Counted from the stretch's first letter, positions 52,901 to 63,055 are shown. The stretch is DNA of 64,000 bases from Urophycis tenuis (GCA_036785325.1 JAXIVH010000080.1:36571-100570), one strand, 5' to 3'. The notes: generated by a model from the letters alone, not told the origin. A program made the numbers and translations.

Positions 52901-55900
52901 GCTAACTGACCGCCCAGACCTTCCTCGTCGCTAAGAAATGTCTCTAGCGTCTCTGAGATTCTCTTTGTTAGCTTTCGAGGTTTAGCTGGCTTAGATTCGG
53001 TCATAAAATATGTGGACTCACTTGTGTTGTGCTCATCAGCAGCCTCATTGGTAGAGACAGGGATGGTCAACACAGTAGAATTCTGCTCATCAATTGTCCA
53101 CATGCCAGAGTCTGCAGATGTGTTGGTGTTGTTGGCTTGTATTTCTCCTTTGACTGTGGCAGAGGCAGATGCAGATGTTTTGGTCTGGCGGGCTCCATTT
53201 TTGGGGGAGAGAGATAGACTTCCAGGACTTGTGCCTGGGGTTGCCAGGCCCTCGTTTTGATAACTGTCTTCAGAACTCAGAGGAGGGCTCCCTTCTCCGG
53301 GACTGGCTGAGTCTGCCACACCTTCGTGTTTTAAGCTGTCGGGGCTATCATCAAGGCCACCGTGTCCAAAGTCAACAGTCTCACTCAGGCCTGAATCTGG
53401 GACAGCCATGGACGATTTTTGGAAAGTGGCTTCCTTTTTGCTGGGCTTGGAGTCCAGGGACAGTTCTTTCTCTGGAGAGACATGGGTGGTTATCGCTTTG
53501 GTTGTACATTTTGAATGTATTGTTTGCTGTTCTGTGGTATTGTCTGAAGTTGCTTGGCAGGATGTCTTGACTTCAAAAAGCCCAGACTTTCTCTTTGAGG
53601 GGTCCTGCCCTGTCTGGAAAGCCTGCATCAGCTCTTTTACTGACATGGTCTCCTCTGGTTTCTCCTGAACAGCTTTGGGAGACTTAGGGGGCCCCTGTTT
53701 TGATTTAGGGCTTTCTTTGGACTTCGGCATGGATTTACCCATGAGAGGCAACTGTGAGGGCTTGCTTCCTGTGACCTTCTTGGTCTTCTGTTCTGCCTCC
53801 ACTTTTTGCTGTAGAGCCTTAACTTTATCTTTTATTGATCCAATGGGCGTTTCTTCAACCACCGGAGATACTGGTGACTTTGGGCCAGGGGATGCAGGAA
53901 CATCCAATTGTCCGGCCACCTCTGGAGACTCTGATAGCCCTGGATCTCTAGCCTTCCTCCTTACCGGCTTTCTAATATCTGAAACAGAGGATACTTCCTG
54001 GGATTTTTTTGGTGTGGTGGGTTTCGTACTTTTACGTAGAACAACATCAGTGAATTTTTCTTGGACCTCTTTTTGAGCTTTTGTTTTGGAGCCCACTGGT
54101 GCATCCAAGAGATATTCCTTGAGGTCACCGCTGTCCTTTATACCTTTAGGCCTGGGAGCCCCTTTATTAGCCCTGGTTTCACGCAGAACAGGCTCTTTGA
54201 GGGTTAAGGCTGCCATCTTTTTTGCTTCCTCTACCTCAACATCCGAGAGGAGGACCCACTCCTCGGCCATTCTAGAGGCCTTCGCCACCTCCTCAGCCAG
54301 ACCTCCTTCATAGGTGCCACTCCTCAGTATCTCACTGACTTTCTCTAGGTCCTCTTTGACTTTCTCTAAGTCCTTCTCCATTATTTCTAATGGCTCTCCA
54401 GACACCTCCTGAGACCCCTTCTCTGAAACACTCCCTCCTAAGGACCGGGATTTCTCAGTGGGATCTGCAATCAAGATGGCAGTCATTTTGATCAGGTCTT
54501 GTTTCATCTCTGACACATCCGATAGAAGGTCGGGATCGCGGATTAGCTCTGACTTCAGGACTGATGTCTCCGTCTCGTCGTCTTCCGTGTGGAAGAAAGG
54601 CAAGTAAGGAGCAAAGAAAATCCAAAATCGAAATGAAAGGGGAGAGACATTGGAGAAAGTGGTCAGGATAAGGCGAGGAGTGATCAAAGGGGGTACACTG
54701 GACACATCTGGGGAGAAAACTACGGCCAAATAGAAGCCAGCTAAACCAAAACCAAGGGGGATGGATGTGAGCAGGAAATAACTTGCTTGTACACAGACGC
54801 AGCACTCTCGCACTCACAAGACAAAAAGCAAAAAAGCAACTCTAGAAAAAATAAGAGAAAAATAACTCTTCTATACAAACTACCCAAACAAAATGGACAC
54901 CAACAGATGACAAACAAGAAAAGAATGAGAAAGAAACAAAGGGAAATGTCAAAATACCTCAAGATTACTTAGCTCCATGACTCACTGGTGAAACTGTTGA
55001 ACCAATTCAAATTTGGAAGTAGTCTCTTTCAAAGAAAGCCAGTGATTTTTTCCAACGCTGAGTAAAGTGTTGTTTTTTTTAATCTTATTGAAAAACAATG
55101 GTATAATATAAAAAGTAGAGACAATGTGAACACATCGCTGCTCTGTGTGGCTACAGGAGGAGGGATGGTTACATGTTCTTTGCCAGTTCTATTAGCATCA
55201 GGTGTTATTGGTTCAACCAGGCAGAAAACATATCATTAGCATCACAGAGCCAATTAGTGGTGAGAAAACATGTCTGAATCAAATCAGCATAACATAAGTC
55301 ATAAAACATAACACACAACCATAACCGCATACAAACACACAGGCATACACACATAGGGAAGGCAAGTTATTTCCGTGCAAAACAAAGGGAAACGTTTAAT
55401 GGAGTGACTGACGACAACAGAAGTTACACATGGATGCTACTCTATTCAGGATTCAAGTTGTGCATTCTTTGTGGAGGTTAGTTGATGATCTTTATGTCTC
55501 ACACCACTTCATGTGCGGTATACACACGTTAACACACCGCAGGGTTATTCATGTGCTTTGTGTAATGGATTACAAGTAATTGGATTTTGAGGTCAAAGTT
55601 AATTCTAGTGCCAACTCAGGGTTTGTAGCAGGTTAAGGGGCTCACAGGTGGGCTGGGTGAGTAGACGTGGGTTTAGCCACTACAGCTTGAGGAGGAGGGC
55701 CATGTCACATCATCACGATAGGGACTCGTATTTTGTGGTGGGGTGGAGTGCGTTTGGACATGACATGAGTGGGTTTTGATCAGAATGTGTAGAAAATATA
55801 CTGTGAGGCTTTGATTCCATGGGGCAAGATGGGTTCAGAGCAAACAGTGTGATTGTGGAAATGTGGACATTAATTATAACGTATAATTTTGTATAATATT

Positions 55901-58900
55901 CCAAGCAGAGTTGAGCAAAATGAGACTATGTAGACATCAAATAAAACACATCTATCTATAACACATTATCCTGTATTCATGTTGTGATTCCATACATTTC
56001 AATACATAGATAAGAAACAAAACAAAAAACATATCAGCAGAGGCCAGATAACTTACATTTCTCTAGCGTTCTGCGAGACTGTAAAGATAGCACAGAGATA
56101 GCAATTCAGTAAGTCATTCATTCATTTAATGACTACAAGTGAACAAAGAGTAGTTGAAGTCTACTAGTGACCATGATGTAGTTTCAGTCTACTAGTGAAC
56201 CGGGTGTATATGAAGTCTACTTCTGACAACTAGTGAACAGGGTGTAGAGAAGAGGTGAACAGGAAAGGCTAGTGAACAGGGTGTAGGTAGATAAGAGGTG
56301 AACAGGGTGTAGTTAGAGTAGAGGTGAACAGGGAAGGCTAGTGAACAGGGTGTAGGTAGAGGTGAACAGGGAAGGCTAGTCAGTGGGCCCCTGGTGTTGT
56401 GGTTACCTCGTCCTCTTGTTCTTGATCTGAATCAGAGTCCTTTTTGAGGTGTAGCAAGGAGCAGGGAGAAGCAGAGACAGTGAGAGGCAAGTACAAAAGG
56501 CAGACAGGACAACAGAACGTAGGGGACCGTAAGGGGGACCGTAAGAGGTACAGAAGGCAGACAGGATACCAGAACATAGGGGACAGTAAGAGGTACAGAA
56601 GACAGACAGGACAGCAGAGACAGTGAGAGGTACAGAAGACAGGCAGCAGCGACATATCACAGAGATATATCGGCGGGGCGACGTTATGCAGGTAGAACGT
56701 GGGGTGACAGTGAAAGCAAGGTTTTTGTTGTTGGATGTCATCGAAGGATTGTGTAAAGCAAAGTATCATCAGCAAACACAATGTGGATCTCAGAAGGAAA
56801 CCCAGGTTGTAATTAGTGCAACACGTCCTCCTGCTCCTTCTCCTACTACTAAGAAAAGGATCTTATCAATCCATCAGTTTGTGTGTTTTACAACGCTCTG
56901 TAGGGAGGGAAAGAAAAACTAACACATCTTAGTGGCACATCTCGTGGTCATCTAAGACTAAAATTCTACATTCAAATACCAAATTGACATTAGTGACCAA
57001 TTTCAGTCAATAAAGTAATAAGCTGTGAGCTACTGTCGAAGAAACCATATGATAACATGGTTTTTGTGAAGGAACAACATGTGTTCAGGCACATAATCAC
57101 AATCAATAGGAATGCGGACAATGAGTTAGTTAGAGAGTTTGAATGGCCCGGCAGGGGGCGCTGTTTCCCTTTCCCTCCCTACGGCAGGCTGCAGCGTGGG
57201 GTGTGTTTACCTTGCAGTAGGAGGGCAAGCTGATGTTGAGGTTACATATGGCGTTCTGGGTCAAGGCCCGGTAGTTCCTGGGCTCCCTCATGAAGGAGAG
57301 CCGGCCGCAGGGCTCCTGAGTGCTGTCCCGGACCTACAGCAGTGTGTCATCGACCGTGATAAAAACCCAATCATATGACAGATGAAAGTAACTAGCACTA
57401 AGGAATAACCCACTCCTGGGGAATAAACAGGACACATGGTGGAGGTCCTGGAGAAGCTCCATGTCCTGGGGTTCTCCTTCCAAGACATGAAGAAGCGTAC
57501 CTTGATGAAGAGGGCCAGGCGGTTCTCCTTGAAGGCGTAGAAACTGAAGACGTGGTGTTGTCCGCTCTTGGTGAGGGGCACCAGGTTGCCAAAGCAGTCT
57601 GCATAGATAGGTTTGCCTTCCAGAACCTAGCAACGAGGGACCGGCAAAACACAAAAAAGCTGAATTCTTCTATTTTCATATTCACTTTCTTAACATCTAC
57701 ACACATCATCACTCCTCATCTCCACCCTGATCCTCCACCCTGGCGCTCACTGATGCTCACCTCCACGTCCCTGCTGCGGGCCACCTCGGTGAACAGCTCC
57801 TGCTGCTCCAGGGTCTTGTCCATGCGGTCGTCCGTCATGCAGAAGCAGCGCAGGCGGGCCTCGATGGGGTCATGGGTCTTGGCGAAGATCACAAACTTGG
57901 CCATGTAGGGCACACAGATGACCTCACGGTACACCAGGGTGGAGAAGTTCACCGACTCCTGCGCCTGCCGACAGTCCACCAGCCAGAACCTGGGGGGGGG
58001 ATGTAATCAGTGCTCTGATTGAACTTTGACCATTTTTGCAAAGAACAACGCATTTCAAGCTGCATGGTGAGCGGCCTCCACAGTAGTGGCTTGAGTTGTC
58101 ACAGCATCACAATGTTTGGTCCTCATCCTCAGATAAGAGACGGGTGCACCTTGACGGGATCGTACCTGGCAGAGACGTTGGTGGTGAAGGAGACGCAGTC
58201 ATGGGAGAAGGTCAAGGGGGTCGTTCCTGTGATGTCCTCCCACTGGGCGGGGGTGGTCCCACCTGCACACACGCCGACACAAGTGTGTGTGTGTGAATAT
58301 CGGACTGCAGTCGCAATGTGTGCCTTTGGAGAGCGCTTTCACCCAAAGTCCCTCACAGTGAGGAGCGGTCAGAGCATGTTCACGCAAACCCCCTTTCTGA
58401 CAAAATGCTGGCAGATCTTCCATCTTCTTGTTTTAACGATTGTCCCACTTCCCCCTTGAAAGAGCCCCCCCCCCCCCGAACCCCAGCAGCGCGGCCCGAC
58501 CACCACGGTCCCTCTCACCAGTGATGCTGCAGAGCAGTCTCAGGGCGGGCGCGTCCCCTCTGAAGCCGGCCGGCCCGGGGTCCCGGCCGCTGTCGGGGAC
58601 CGGGATGGTGACGGTGATGGGCTTGTGGAACTTCCTCCGCCGGGGCTCCAGCGTGACCACGGGGCTGAAGGCCGCCTTGTTCCCCAGCGTCCGCCGTACC
58701 AGCTCCGGGCTGGTGGGCTGGGCCTGGAGGGGGGGTCACATGACCACAGGGAACCAGGGGGTCACAAGGCCGATGTAGATAACACACGGAAGGGCTGGGG
58801 ACGGTCGTCAAGTCGGAACGATAAAACGTATATAAAATGTACTGTGGCGCGAAGCGGTTTGATTGGAGACATATACCAGGCTGCAATGTCATACTTTTTT

Positions 58901-61900
58901 TTGATACCCTTTTGTAACTAGGCGATCTAAGGGTAGACATTGTGGCTGGTTTTAGATAATAGTTGAGGCTCGCCCCTGGTAACAGCAGCTATGGAGCTCT
59001 CTGGTCGTCTATGTAACACACAACAACAGTCTGGCCACGCCCCCAGCAACAGTCACTAGAAGGGGCGCTTACCTGCAGGCCCACTCGGATCCTCTTGGTG
59101 AGGGCGCCCTCCGGGAACACGGCCCGCACGGACGGCGCCACCGAGCTGCGCAGCACTCCGCCCTCGGGGCCGATCAGCTCGCTGTCCTGCTTCACGCGGG
59201 ACACCACCGCAAAGTATTGTGGGAAATCCCGCGTGATGATACGGCAGATGCGCTTCCGCTCCAGCTCCTGGGGGCTGTCCAGCTCTGAGGGGGCACGGAG
59301 AACACTTAGTCACGTCTTAAGTCACTTAAGTCACCACGACGACTCACGGGTCTGAGACGGGCCGAGACCGTGTCTCATGCGGGCGCTCTCACCCTCGTCC
59401 ATGCCGTTGAGGACCTGATTGAGCTCCTCCTCTGTGTGTTCACAGTGGTGCTCCTTCCACTGGTCTCCTCCCTCGCTCCTCATCACCACCAGCTCCCGCT
59501 CTGTCCCCCGCAGTGCGGCGAAGTGGGGGATCTCAACCACCACTGGCCTGGGGGCACAGGCAGCGTCACACACACACACACTGTGGACCCTAGGCTCCTG
59601 TGTGATGGGCTCTTACGTGTGGTTATGTTGATTTAAAGGTGCAGTACATAAGATTTGAGATCTACATGTTTTTAATATTAGTGTTATTAAAGGAGCAGTA
59701 GGTAGGATTTGAGATCTACATGTTTTTAATACTAGTGTTATTAAAGGAGCAGTAAGTTAGATTTGAGCTCTTTATATTTATATTATTATTATGTTTATAT
59801 ATTTATATTTGTGTCATTAAAGGGTGTTGTAGGTAAGATTTAGGCGCTATCATAGATCTACTGGTGTCACTAAAGGTGCTGTAGGTAGAACACTATGGTG
59901 CACAATCACGACCGTCTCCAACACAAGCATGCTGCTCCAGATCAGACACACAGCTGCTAATGGAACGGGAGGCTGAGACACCAAACCAAACATGGGATGA
60001 GGAGGTGCGATAGGAGGATGGGGAGGAGTCAAAGAGAGCAAAAAACAAGCACAAGGAGAGGGAAGCGAGAATGTGTCCTCTGCGATCGTCACACGGCCCA
60101 GCCTTCCCAGGTCAGACCACAGCTGTCGCTAACGGTTTCTGGACATTGATTGTATCTTTCTTATTAGATAGTTTGATCCGAAAAAAAAGTAGAATAACAC
60201 AAATAGTAAATGTTGAACATGAAAGGTTCTTAGGAAAATATTCAGGAATTAAGGAGCCAAGAACAGTCGGAGGAACTTTTCAAAGGAAAGTTCTTCAGAA
60301 TAATGTCCAGATTACGTTTGTGACTCTGGCCCTGGTTAAAGTTCAAGGAGCTGGACCACGACATGGCCCAGCGCCTTCCCTCTGCCTGGGGCCAGCTGGT
60401 GAGTGTGTCCCTGTCTTCCTGTCACAGACACCACCTTACTGTGTGGTGTCTTTGACAGGAAGATGGCGGACACACTCCTGTGCGTGGATGATGGAGCAGG
60501 ACACAGCCAACACCAAAACAAAGCTACTAAACAGGACAAACATAACATCAACAAAGGGGAGCTGTGGGTAGGGTTATGGATGCAGCCGGTAGACATGAAT
60601 CGATCTTCATGAAGAATAAAGAGTGGTCCCTACCCAAGGAATCTAGTCCCCGGTGGGCCCAGCTGAAGAATACGGCTAACCAGACTCTCGCCCTCGTTAA
60701 GAGGGGGCGGAGCTGTGGGGAGGTGGAGCTTACTGAGGGTGTAACCAACCAATCAGATCCAGAGGCAGCAGGGAGGGGGGGCAGAGCTTCCATTAAACAC
60801 CTGACTGTCAACAACTTTATAGTGTGATAATATACTAAGATAATACTACTGCAGAGAACACTTATCAAATATAGTAGTGTTCTAGTAGTAACAACTGTAG
60901 TAACATCATGTGCTAATAAACAAGGTTTTCTTTGTGGTAACAACATGTTATACTAAACTAGGTGAAGTCTGTAGTACCGAGATGTGATGATGTATGAGGT
61001 GTATTCTTTAGTACTACTGGGCTACATATCACATCTGTCATGGTGCAAATGCTGGGCTTTGTTTCTCAAGAGAAAAGATTGAATTCATGTTTCTTGCTTG
61101 TAAGAATCAGCAGACAGTTAAAGAGGTAAATAGCAAATATTGACAGTTAAACAGGAGGACATGCTGAGAGGCAGACATACAACCCTGGTACTGGTTAAGT
61201 ACCAGAGATACATCCCTGGTATTGGTTAAGAAGCAGAGAACCATCCCTGGTGCTGGTTAAGAAGCAGCAGCAGAGTCATGTTTAGTAAGCAGAGGCGAGG
61301 GAAATGCAAAGAAGAGGCAGCAAATAGTCAGCCTTCACCTGAACAGTAAGCGTTAGGGTTAGCCCTACCAAGCTGTGAGCTAACCAGAGTAGTTTCTCTT
61401 TAATGGTTTACCCAAAGACCCATGCATTTCCCTCAAAGACCCTAAACCCGACCTAGCCAAACCAGGATACCATTATCTAGCTAAACCCGACCTAACCGAA
61501 CCAGGCTACCATTATCTAGATAAACCCCACCAAACCCAAACAGCCTACCATAATTTAGCTAACCCCCATCTAACCCAACCTACTCTAAACTGGCTGAACC
61601 CAATCTAACACAACCTACTGTGATCTAGCTAAACCCAGCCAGCCTCCCCTTATCTAGTTCAACCCAACCAACTCACCCCATCCCAGCCCAGTCCCACTAG
61701 ACCCAGACCCAGCTGCTACTACTGGTCTACTACGGGGCCGGCCTTACCCCAGAAACTGGGCCCCTGAGGGCCCCACCTCCACCAGCCTGCTGGCCAGGCC
61801 CTCGCCCTCCACCATGGGGGGCATGGTGGCCAGGCGGTGCCTCTTCACCAGCCGGCACGTGACCCGCGTGGGGGCGCCGCACTTCTTGGGCGGCACGATG

Positions 61901-61972
61901 ATGCGCAGGCCGTTGTGGCGGCAGCCTCGCATGGCTCCTCCCCTGGCGTCCACCATGAAGCTCACCAGGAAG
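31684..61972 (-). CDS. ank2: ankyrin-B (ankyrin-2), ZU5 domain to C-terminus (partial)
   Basis: Adaptor linking membrane proteins to the spectrin cytoskeleton. Twenty-three exons were placed by GT-AG borders and phase. In order they give: first ZU5 (61972-59073), second ZU5/linker (58723-58166), UPA (57989-57211), a 33-nt exon and a 22-nt microexon, neuronal giant exon (54581-50025), death domain (49519-48403), regulatory exons (48289-48207, 36463-31684) and an extra giant exon 47920-36856. Death-domain text ADHLGFSWT, ELARELDFSEEQINQIRIEN and IENPNSLQDQSHALL is diagnostic for ankyrins. The ankyrin-repeat exons are beyond the right edge. Assignment to ANK2 rests on ELLAPGAASGSRF-type C-terminal text and the camk2d neighbour. 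Confidence 0.95.
32329..32423 (-). CDS. ank2: ank2 exon ALSYAGGFGTTVLLPHLVEQE
   Basis: 95-nt exon after cccctctag with donor gtttga. It encodes ALSYAGGFGTTVLLPHLVEQ and EDGSVLR plus two bases; parallels ALSYTGG in ankyrin-B. Confidence 0.88.
32856..32911. repeat. perfect 20-bp inverted repeat (stem-loop) in an ank2 intron
   Basis: Arms 32856-32875 (cactacaaatccaacatgaa) and 32892-32911 (its exact reverse complement) are separated by 16 bases. No flanking element was recognised. Confidence 0.9.
33036..33224 (-). CDS. ank2: ank2 exon STFSELLAPGAASGSRFETE
   Basis: 189-nt, phase 0 to 0 exon after ccctacag with donor gtaggc. It encodes ELLAPGAASGSRFETEPVQG, then RKVSRVLKTTVVRGDRLEK and LPSAGDDFRK. 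The acceptor at 33225 was preferred to a weaker AG at 33210 because STFSELL fits the family. Confidence 0.92.
33673..33837 (-). CDS. ank2: ank2 exon TTRKVIRKYVSADGVEKQEV
   Basis: 165-nt, phase 0 to 0 exon between cctcccag and gtttgt. It encodes 55 residues including VEEGDVFSRVVKRTVVRSRG, matching mammalian KVTRKIIRRYVSS and EEGDGYSKVIKR. Confidence 0.93.
34305..34388 (-). CDS. ank2: ank2 exon GDDLPDMPPQTVTEEKFTDD
   Basis: 84-nt, phase 0 to 0 exon between cttttag and gtaagg. It corresponds to mammalian GDDMPEIPPETVTEEEYIDE. Confidence 0.92.
34728..34820 (-). CDS. ank2: ank2 exon EISEELGPMSSDSSEEEVLTT
   Basis: 93-nt, phase 0 to 0 exon between tctcgtag and gtaaac. It encodes 31 residues, acidic and then basic (TTRVVRRRVIIQ), resembling the RKVIRRYV-type repeats that follow. 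Confidence 0.85.
35519..36463 (-). CDS. ank2: ank2 945-nt regulatory exon
   Basis: 315 codons, phase 0 to 0, between cactttcag and gtaaga. It starts AWPNRSEETLLDAEDMKPSK and is acidic and Ser-rich, with the SP-type segment SEPPSPMPGCSPVLGFLTEG and an end EYVDDDEDDFLAR. It shares style with the second giant exon, so the two may form one cassette region. Symmetric, so skippable. Confidence 0.85.
36856..47920 (-). CDS. ank2: ank2 second giant exon, Ser-Pro repeat-rich
   Basis: A single open frame of about 3,688 codons with good acceptor tttttttcccatag and donor gtgagg. It is located after the death domain in the regulatory part of the gene. Composition is Ser/Pro/Glu/Asp-rich with hundreds of S-P and T-P pairs (LSPDSPVPEF, RPSSPESL), so it is predicted disordered and phosphorylated by proline-directed kinases. 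The centre is about eight tandem 191-residue repeats. A motif of about 35 residues (LVYDAELWKLISQ then DPQYVG) recurs four times. The open frame's length without stops in over 11 kb, with synonymous-type variation between repeats, argues for real coding sequence. The entry phase (one leading base) does not match the exon at 48207, so the upstream junction is unknown. Function unknown; a muscle- or neuron-specific insert is a guess. Confidence 0.85.
38250..45425 (-). repeat. ank2: dispersed motif of about 35 residues, four copies, in the second giant exon
   Basis: Copies (coding minus strand) lie at about 45425-45320, 44950-44840, 44430-44320 and 38370-38255. Shared pattern: hydrophobic-Y, W-x-L-x-S-x-[IV], DPQY-x-G and a final aromatic-rich end such as KTGLFKYAG. 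Three copies are N-terminal and one C-terminal of the 191-residue array. Confidence 0.85.
38690..43320 (-). repeat. ank2: coding tandem array, 573-bp unit (191 residues)
   Basis: Equivalent points fall at 38792, 39365, 39938, 40511, 41084, 41657, 42230 and 42803, exactly 573 bp apart, with diverged partial copies at both ends (near 38700 and 43374). Inner copies are almost identical. Each unit contains SSSPQSLSSDWDMEAES, LSPDSPVPEFVQSLPESY, SPESMASDDEYSSL, LSPDSPLPQYTQYSTDTA and SPEPINPENELETDICLPWL. Confidence 0.95.
48207..48289 (-). CDS. ank2: ank2 exon: start of regulatory domain GFSALNEDFDS
   Basis: 83-nt exon after gttcgcag, using donor gtacct. It encodes GFSALNEDFDSPRTCRRTEA and ends in phase 0 at GRQ. 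This fits the phase-0 exons at 36463 and 34820 but not the extra giant exon at 47920. The open frame continues about 43 codons past the donor, so a longer form is possible. Confidence 0.75.
48403..48552 (-). CDS. ank2: ank2 exon: death domain end and linker
   Basis: 150-nt exon between ttcacag and gtgcaa. It encodes LLRRLTKINRMDIVHIIETK and HTYAEIERTIATEHSE, matching the KINRMDIVHLMET and SYAEIEQTI text of ankyrin-B. Confidence 0.95.
48640..48771 (-). CDS. ank2: ank2 exon: death domain core
   Basis: 132-nt exon between gtcacacag and gttctc. It encodes ELARELDFSEEQINQIRIEN and PNSLQDQSHALLNLWTKKEG, then KHAT; highly conserved. Confidence 0.96.
48772..49444 (-). other. ank2 intron, nothing recognised
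   Basis: AT-rich intron between two death-domain exons with no repeat or gene. Confidence 0.5.
49445..49519 (-). CDS. ank2: ank2 exon: death domain start
   Basis: 75-nt exon after tttgtagtag. It encodes SQDEAERKEQRLAIIADHLG and FSWT. Its phase-1 entry fits both the giant exon and the microexon, so either splice form keeps frame. Confidence 0.93.
50025..54581 (-). CDS. ank2: ank2 neuronal giant exon (440-kDa type insert)
   Basis: 4,557-nt exon, 1,519 codons, phase 1 to 1, so it can be included or skipped freely. It lies between UPA and death domain exactly as the giant exon of ankyrin-B/ankyrin-G that makes the axonal long form. Recognisable segments are SELIRDPDLLSDVSEMKQDL near the start, a MQAFQTGQDPSKRKSGLFEV motif in the middle, and [20 protein letters not shown] / GFAFFQIGEQP toward the end. 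Mostly Ser/Pro/Lys-rich and probably unstructured. Shorter than the mammalian exon (about 2,085 residues). Start chosen at the acceptor ggaag (54582-54583), donor gtaccc. Confidence 0.92.
54600..56056 (-). other. ank2 intron upstream of the neuronal giant exon
   Basis: AT-rich intron. No repeats of note or coding exons recognised. The apparent N-terminal extension of the giant open frame (54813-54582) lies here and includes the pyrimidine tract, so it is intronic. Confidence 0.5.
56057..56078 (-). CDS. ank2: ank2 22-nt microexon
   Basis: tctcgcagaacgctagagaaat-type exon between ctttacag and a perfect gtaagt. It adds SRRTLEK plus one base. The resulting phase 1 is exactly what the giant exon acceptor (54581) needs, which supports it although it is tiny. 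Confidence 0.65.
56170..56380. repeat. irregular GAACAGGGTGTAG tandem repeats
   Basis: Repeated gtgaacagggtgtag and gtgaacagggaaggctagtg units of mixed length within an ank2 intron. Confidence 0.75.
56407..56439 (-). CDS. ank2: ank2 small exon DSDSDQEQEDE
   Basis: 33-nt exon, phase 0 to 0, between tcaaaaag and gtaacc. The acidic sequence DSDSDQEQEDE parallels mammalian ESESDQEQEEE just after the UPA domain. Confidence 0.88.
56500..56645. repeat. AGAGGTACAGAAGGCAGACAGGA tandem repeats
   Basis: Several degenerate copies of gtaagaggtacagaaggcag plus acaggacagcag in an ank2 intron. Confidence 0.7.
57211..57333 (-). CDS. ank2: ank2 exon: UPA end VRDSTQEPCGRLSFM
   Basis: 123-nt, phase 0 to 0 exon between ctgtag and gtaaac. 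It encodes 41 residues ending AICNLNISLPSYCK, the end of the ZU5-ZU5-UPA supramodule. Confidence 0.95.
57501..57626 (-). CDS. ank2: ank2 exon: UPA VLEGKPIYADCFGNL
   Basis: 126-nt, phase 0 to 0 exon between gttgctag and gtacgc. It encodes 42 residues through HHVFSFYAFKENRLALFIK. Confidence 0.95.
57761..57989 (-). CDS. ank2: ank2 exon: UPA domain start FWLVDCRQ
   Basis: 229-nt exon between ccccccag and gtgagc, 76 full codons. It encodes FWLVDCRQAQESVNFSTLVY, then REVICVPYMAKFVIFAKTHD and the segment to ARSRDVE. Confidence 0.95.
58166..58262 (-). CDS. ank2: ank2 exon: second ZU5 end
   Basis: 97-nt exon between tgtgcag and gtacga. It encodes GTTPAQWEDITGTTPLTFSH and DCVSFTTNVSA. Confidence 0.94.
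58519..58723 (-). CDS. ank2: ank2 exon: second ZU5 (VTLEPRRRKFHKPITVTIPV)
   Basis: 205-nt exon between ccctccag and gtgaga. It encodes FSPVVTLEPRRRKFHKPITV and a Pro/Gly-rich loop, ending LLCSIT. The segment between ETL-type strands is GC-rich. Confidence 0.94.
59073..59284 (-). CDS. ank2: ank2 exon: ZU5 end ELERKRICRIITRDFPQYFA
   Basis: 212-nt exon between cccctcag and gtaagc. It encodes RIITRDFPQYFAVVSRVKQD and GPEGGVLRSS, ending in RIRVGLQ. Well conserved. Confidence 0.95.
59393..59547 (-). CDS. ank2: ank2 exon: ZU5 PVVVEIPHFAALRGTEREL
   Basis: 155-nt exon between gcccccag and gtgaga. It encodes the ZU5 core through QWKEHHCEHTEEELNQVLNG and MDE. Phase joins exactly to both neighbours. 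Confidence 0.95.
59636..59890. repeat. tandem repeat of about 55 bp, four to five copies
   Basis: Units start aaaggagcagtaggtaggat, continue tgagatctacatgtttttaa and end agtgttatt. The third copy has an AT-rich expansion. Confidence 0.8.
59891..61169 (-). other. ank2 intron, nothing recognised
   Basis: Unique-looking intron. Open frames of up to 166 codons here lack splice or family support. Confidence 0.5.
61170..61270. repeat. tandem CCTGGTACTGGTTAAG repeat, three copies
   Basis: Units of about 35 bp: ccctggtactggttaagtac, ccctggtattggttaagaag, ccctggtgctggttaagaag. Confidence 0.75.
61440..61690. repeat. degenerate ACCCAACC/TATCTAGCTAA repeat
   Basis: Loose tandem copies of agctaaacccgacctaaccg, aaccaggctaccattatct and variants shortly before the ZU5 exon at 61748. 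Confidence 0.65.
61748..61972 (-). CDS. ank2: ank2 exon: start of first ZU5 domain
   Basis: 225-nt exon after gtccgcag. It encodes FLVSFMVDARGGAMRGCRHN, then GLRIIVPPKKC and VEVGPSGAQFLG, the beta-sandwich that binds spectrin. Exon length is as in mammals. Donor gtaagg. First ank2 exon in transcription order within the window. Confidence 0.95.
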
Positions 61973-63055
61973 CTGCGGACACAAGATGGCCGTCACTTTT
62001 GTGCGTCAGGGCTTAGAACACTCAACGCTCAACACACAGGAACCACCAAAGGGAAACCAGACGTGGACACATGAGGGATGAAGTGACCACACCCATTCTG
62101 AGTGACAGCTTCAGGGGGGATTCTCTCGTGAAAAAGACTCAAAATAAAGAGGAAGTATTCCATGGATTATAGTCAGGCTCAAATAGAGTAGTCCAGAAGT
62201 GTTTTTAGTTTTGGAGCCGAGTAACGCGTCCCTATCTCAAGGATACATGAACAAAGTGCCTTTAATCCCTTCTAGGTGAGTGCACCACCCGACACGGTGT
62301 CCCAGACGAAGCGCACAACGTATAAAACTGTTAATGTTGACAAAGGCCAGCACTTTGTTAATACAGCAAGCCCACGCTGTGGGCCTTCGGAGGGACAAAC
62401 CCTCCCACCCCATCAAGCCTTTGGAAAACATTGTGAAACTGCATCCTGGTGCAAAGAGGGACACGCTCATTTGTCCACTGTCTTCTGTCTTTTAGGTCCA
62501 GTTAAGTTGTTTGGATGGCCGTCATGTCAGAGGTTTCCTCGTGGCTCGTACATGTCTTCACCATACAACATGTCCTCAACATGTGTTGTGTGTCTTTTCA
62601 TTTTTCCTGGCCTCATTATTTTTAATTCAGTTCACAGCTAATGTGTCAAGTGTCAGTCGTTGAACCATGATATTGAGGATAAATAGTAATAAGGTATGTT
62701 CTGCAGTGTGGCATGTGTTCTGGTAAAGGTAGGTTCTGGTTCAGGAATCAATGCAAAGCTTTCCCTTTGAAACATAAATAGGAATGCTGACTTTGGTTTT
62801 CTGTGGGCGAAATCAATGCATTTCACCCTAGAGTTTAAATGTAGCCAGCAGAGGAAGCTGTTTCACCTTCCCTCCACACAGACAGGCTGTCCAAGCAGTT
62901 CACGGCTGAATATATAGATATAGATATATATATAGATATAGATATAGATATATAGGAGCTGTTTGTAATTGTAATTAATACACCACAGAAGTGCTGACAC
63001 TACATCATTAGATAGCAGAACCCAAGGAGATACATGTTCACAATTCTACAGAGAA
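61973..63055 (-). other. ank2 intron, nothing recognised
   Basis: Contains a short (TATAGA)n run near 62915-62955. No coding exon was recognised. Confidence 0.5.

Noticed and set aside
54582..54813. N-terminal extension of the neuronal giant exon frame (hydrophobic, membrane-like)
   Set aside because: It is the pyrimidine-rich end of the intron; phase and family sequence put the exon start at 54581.
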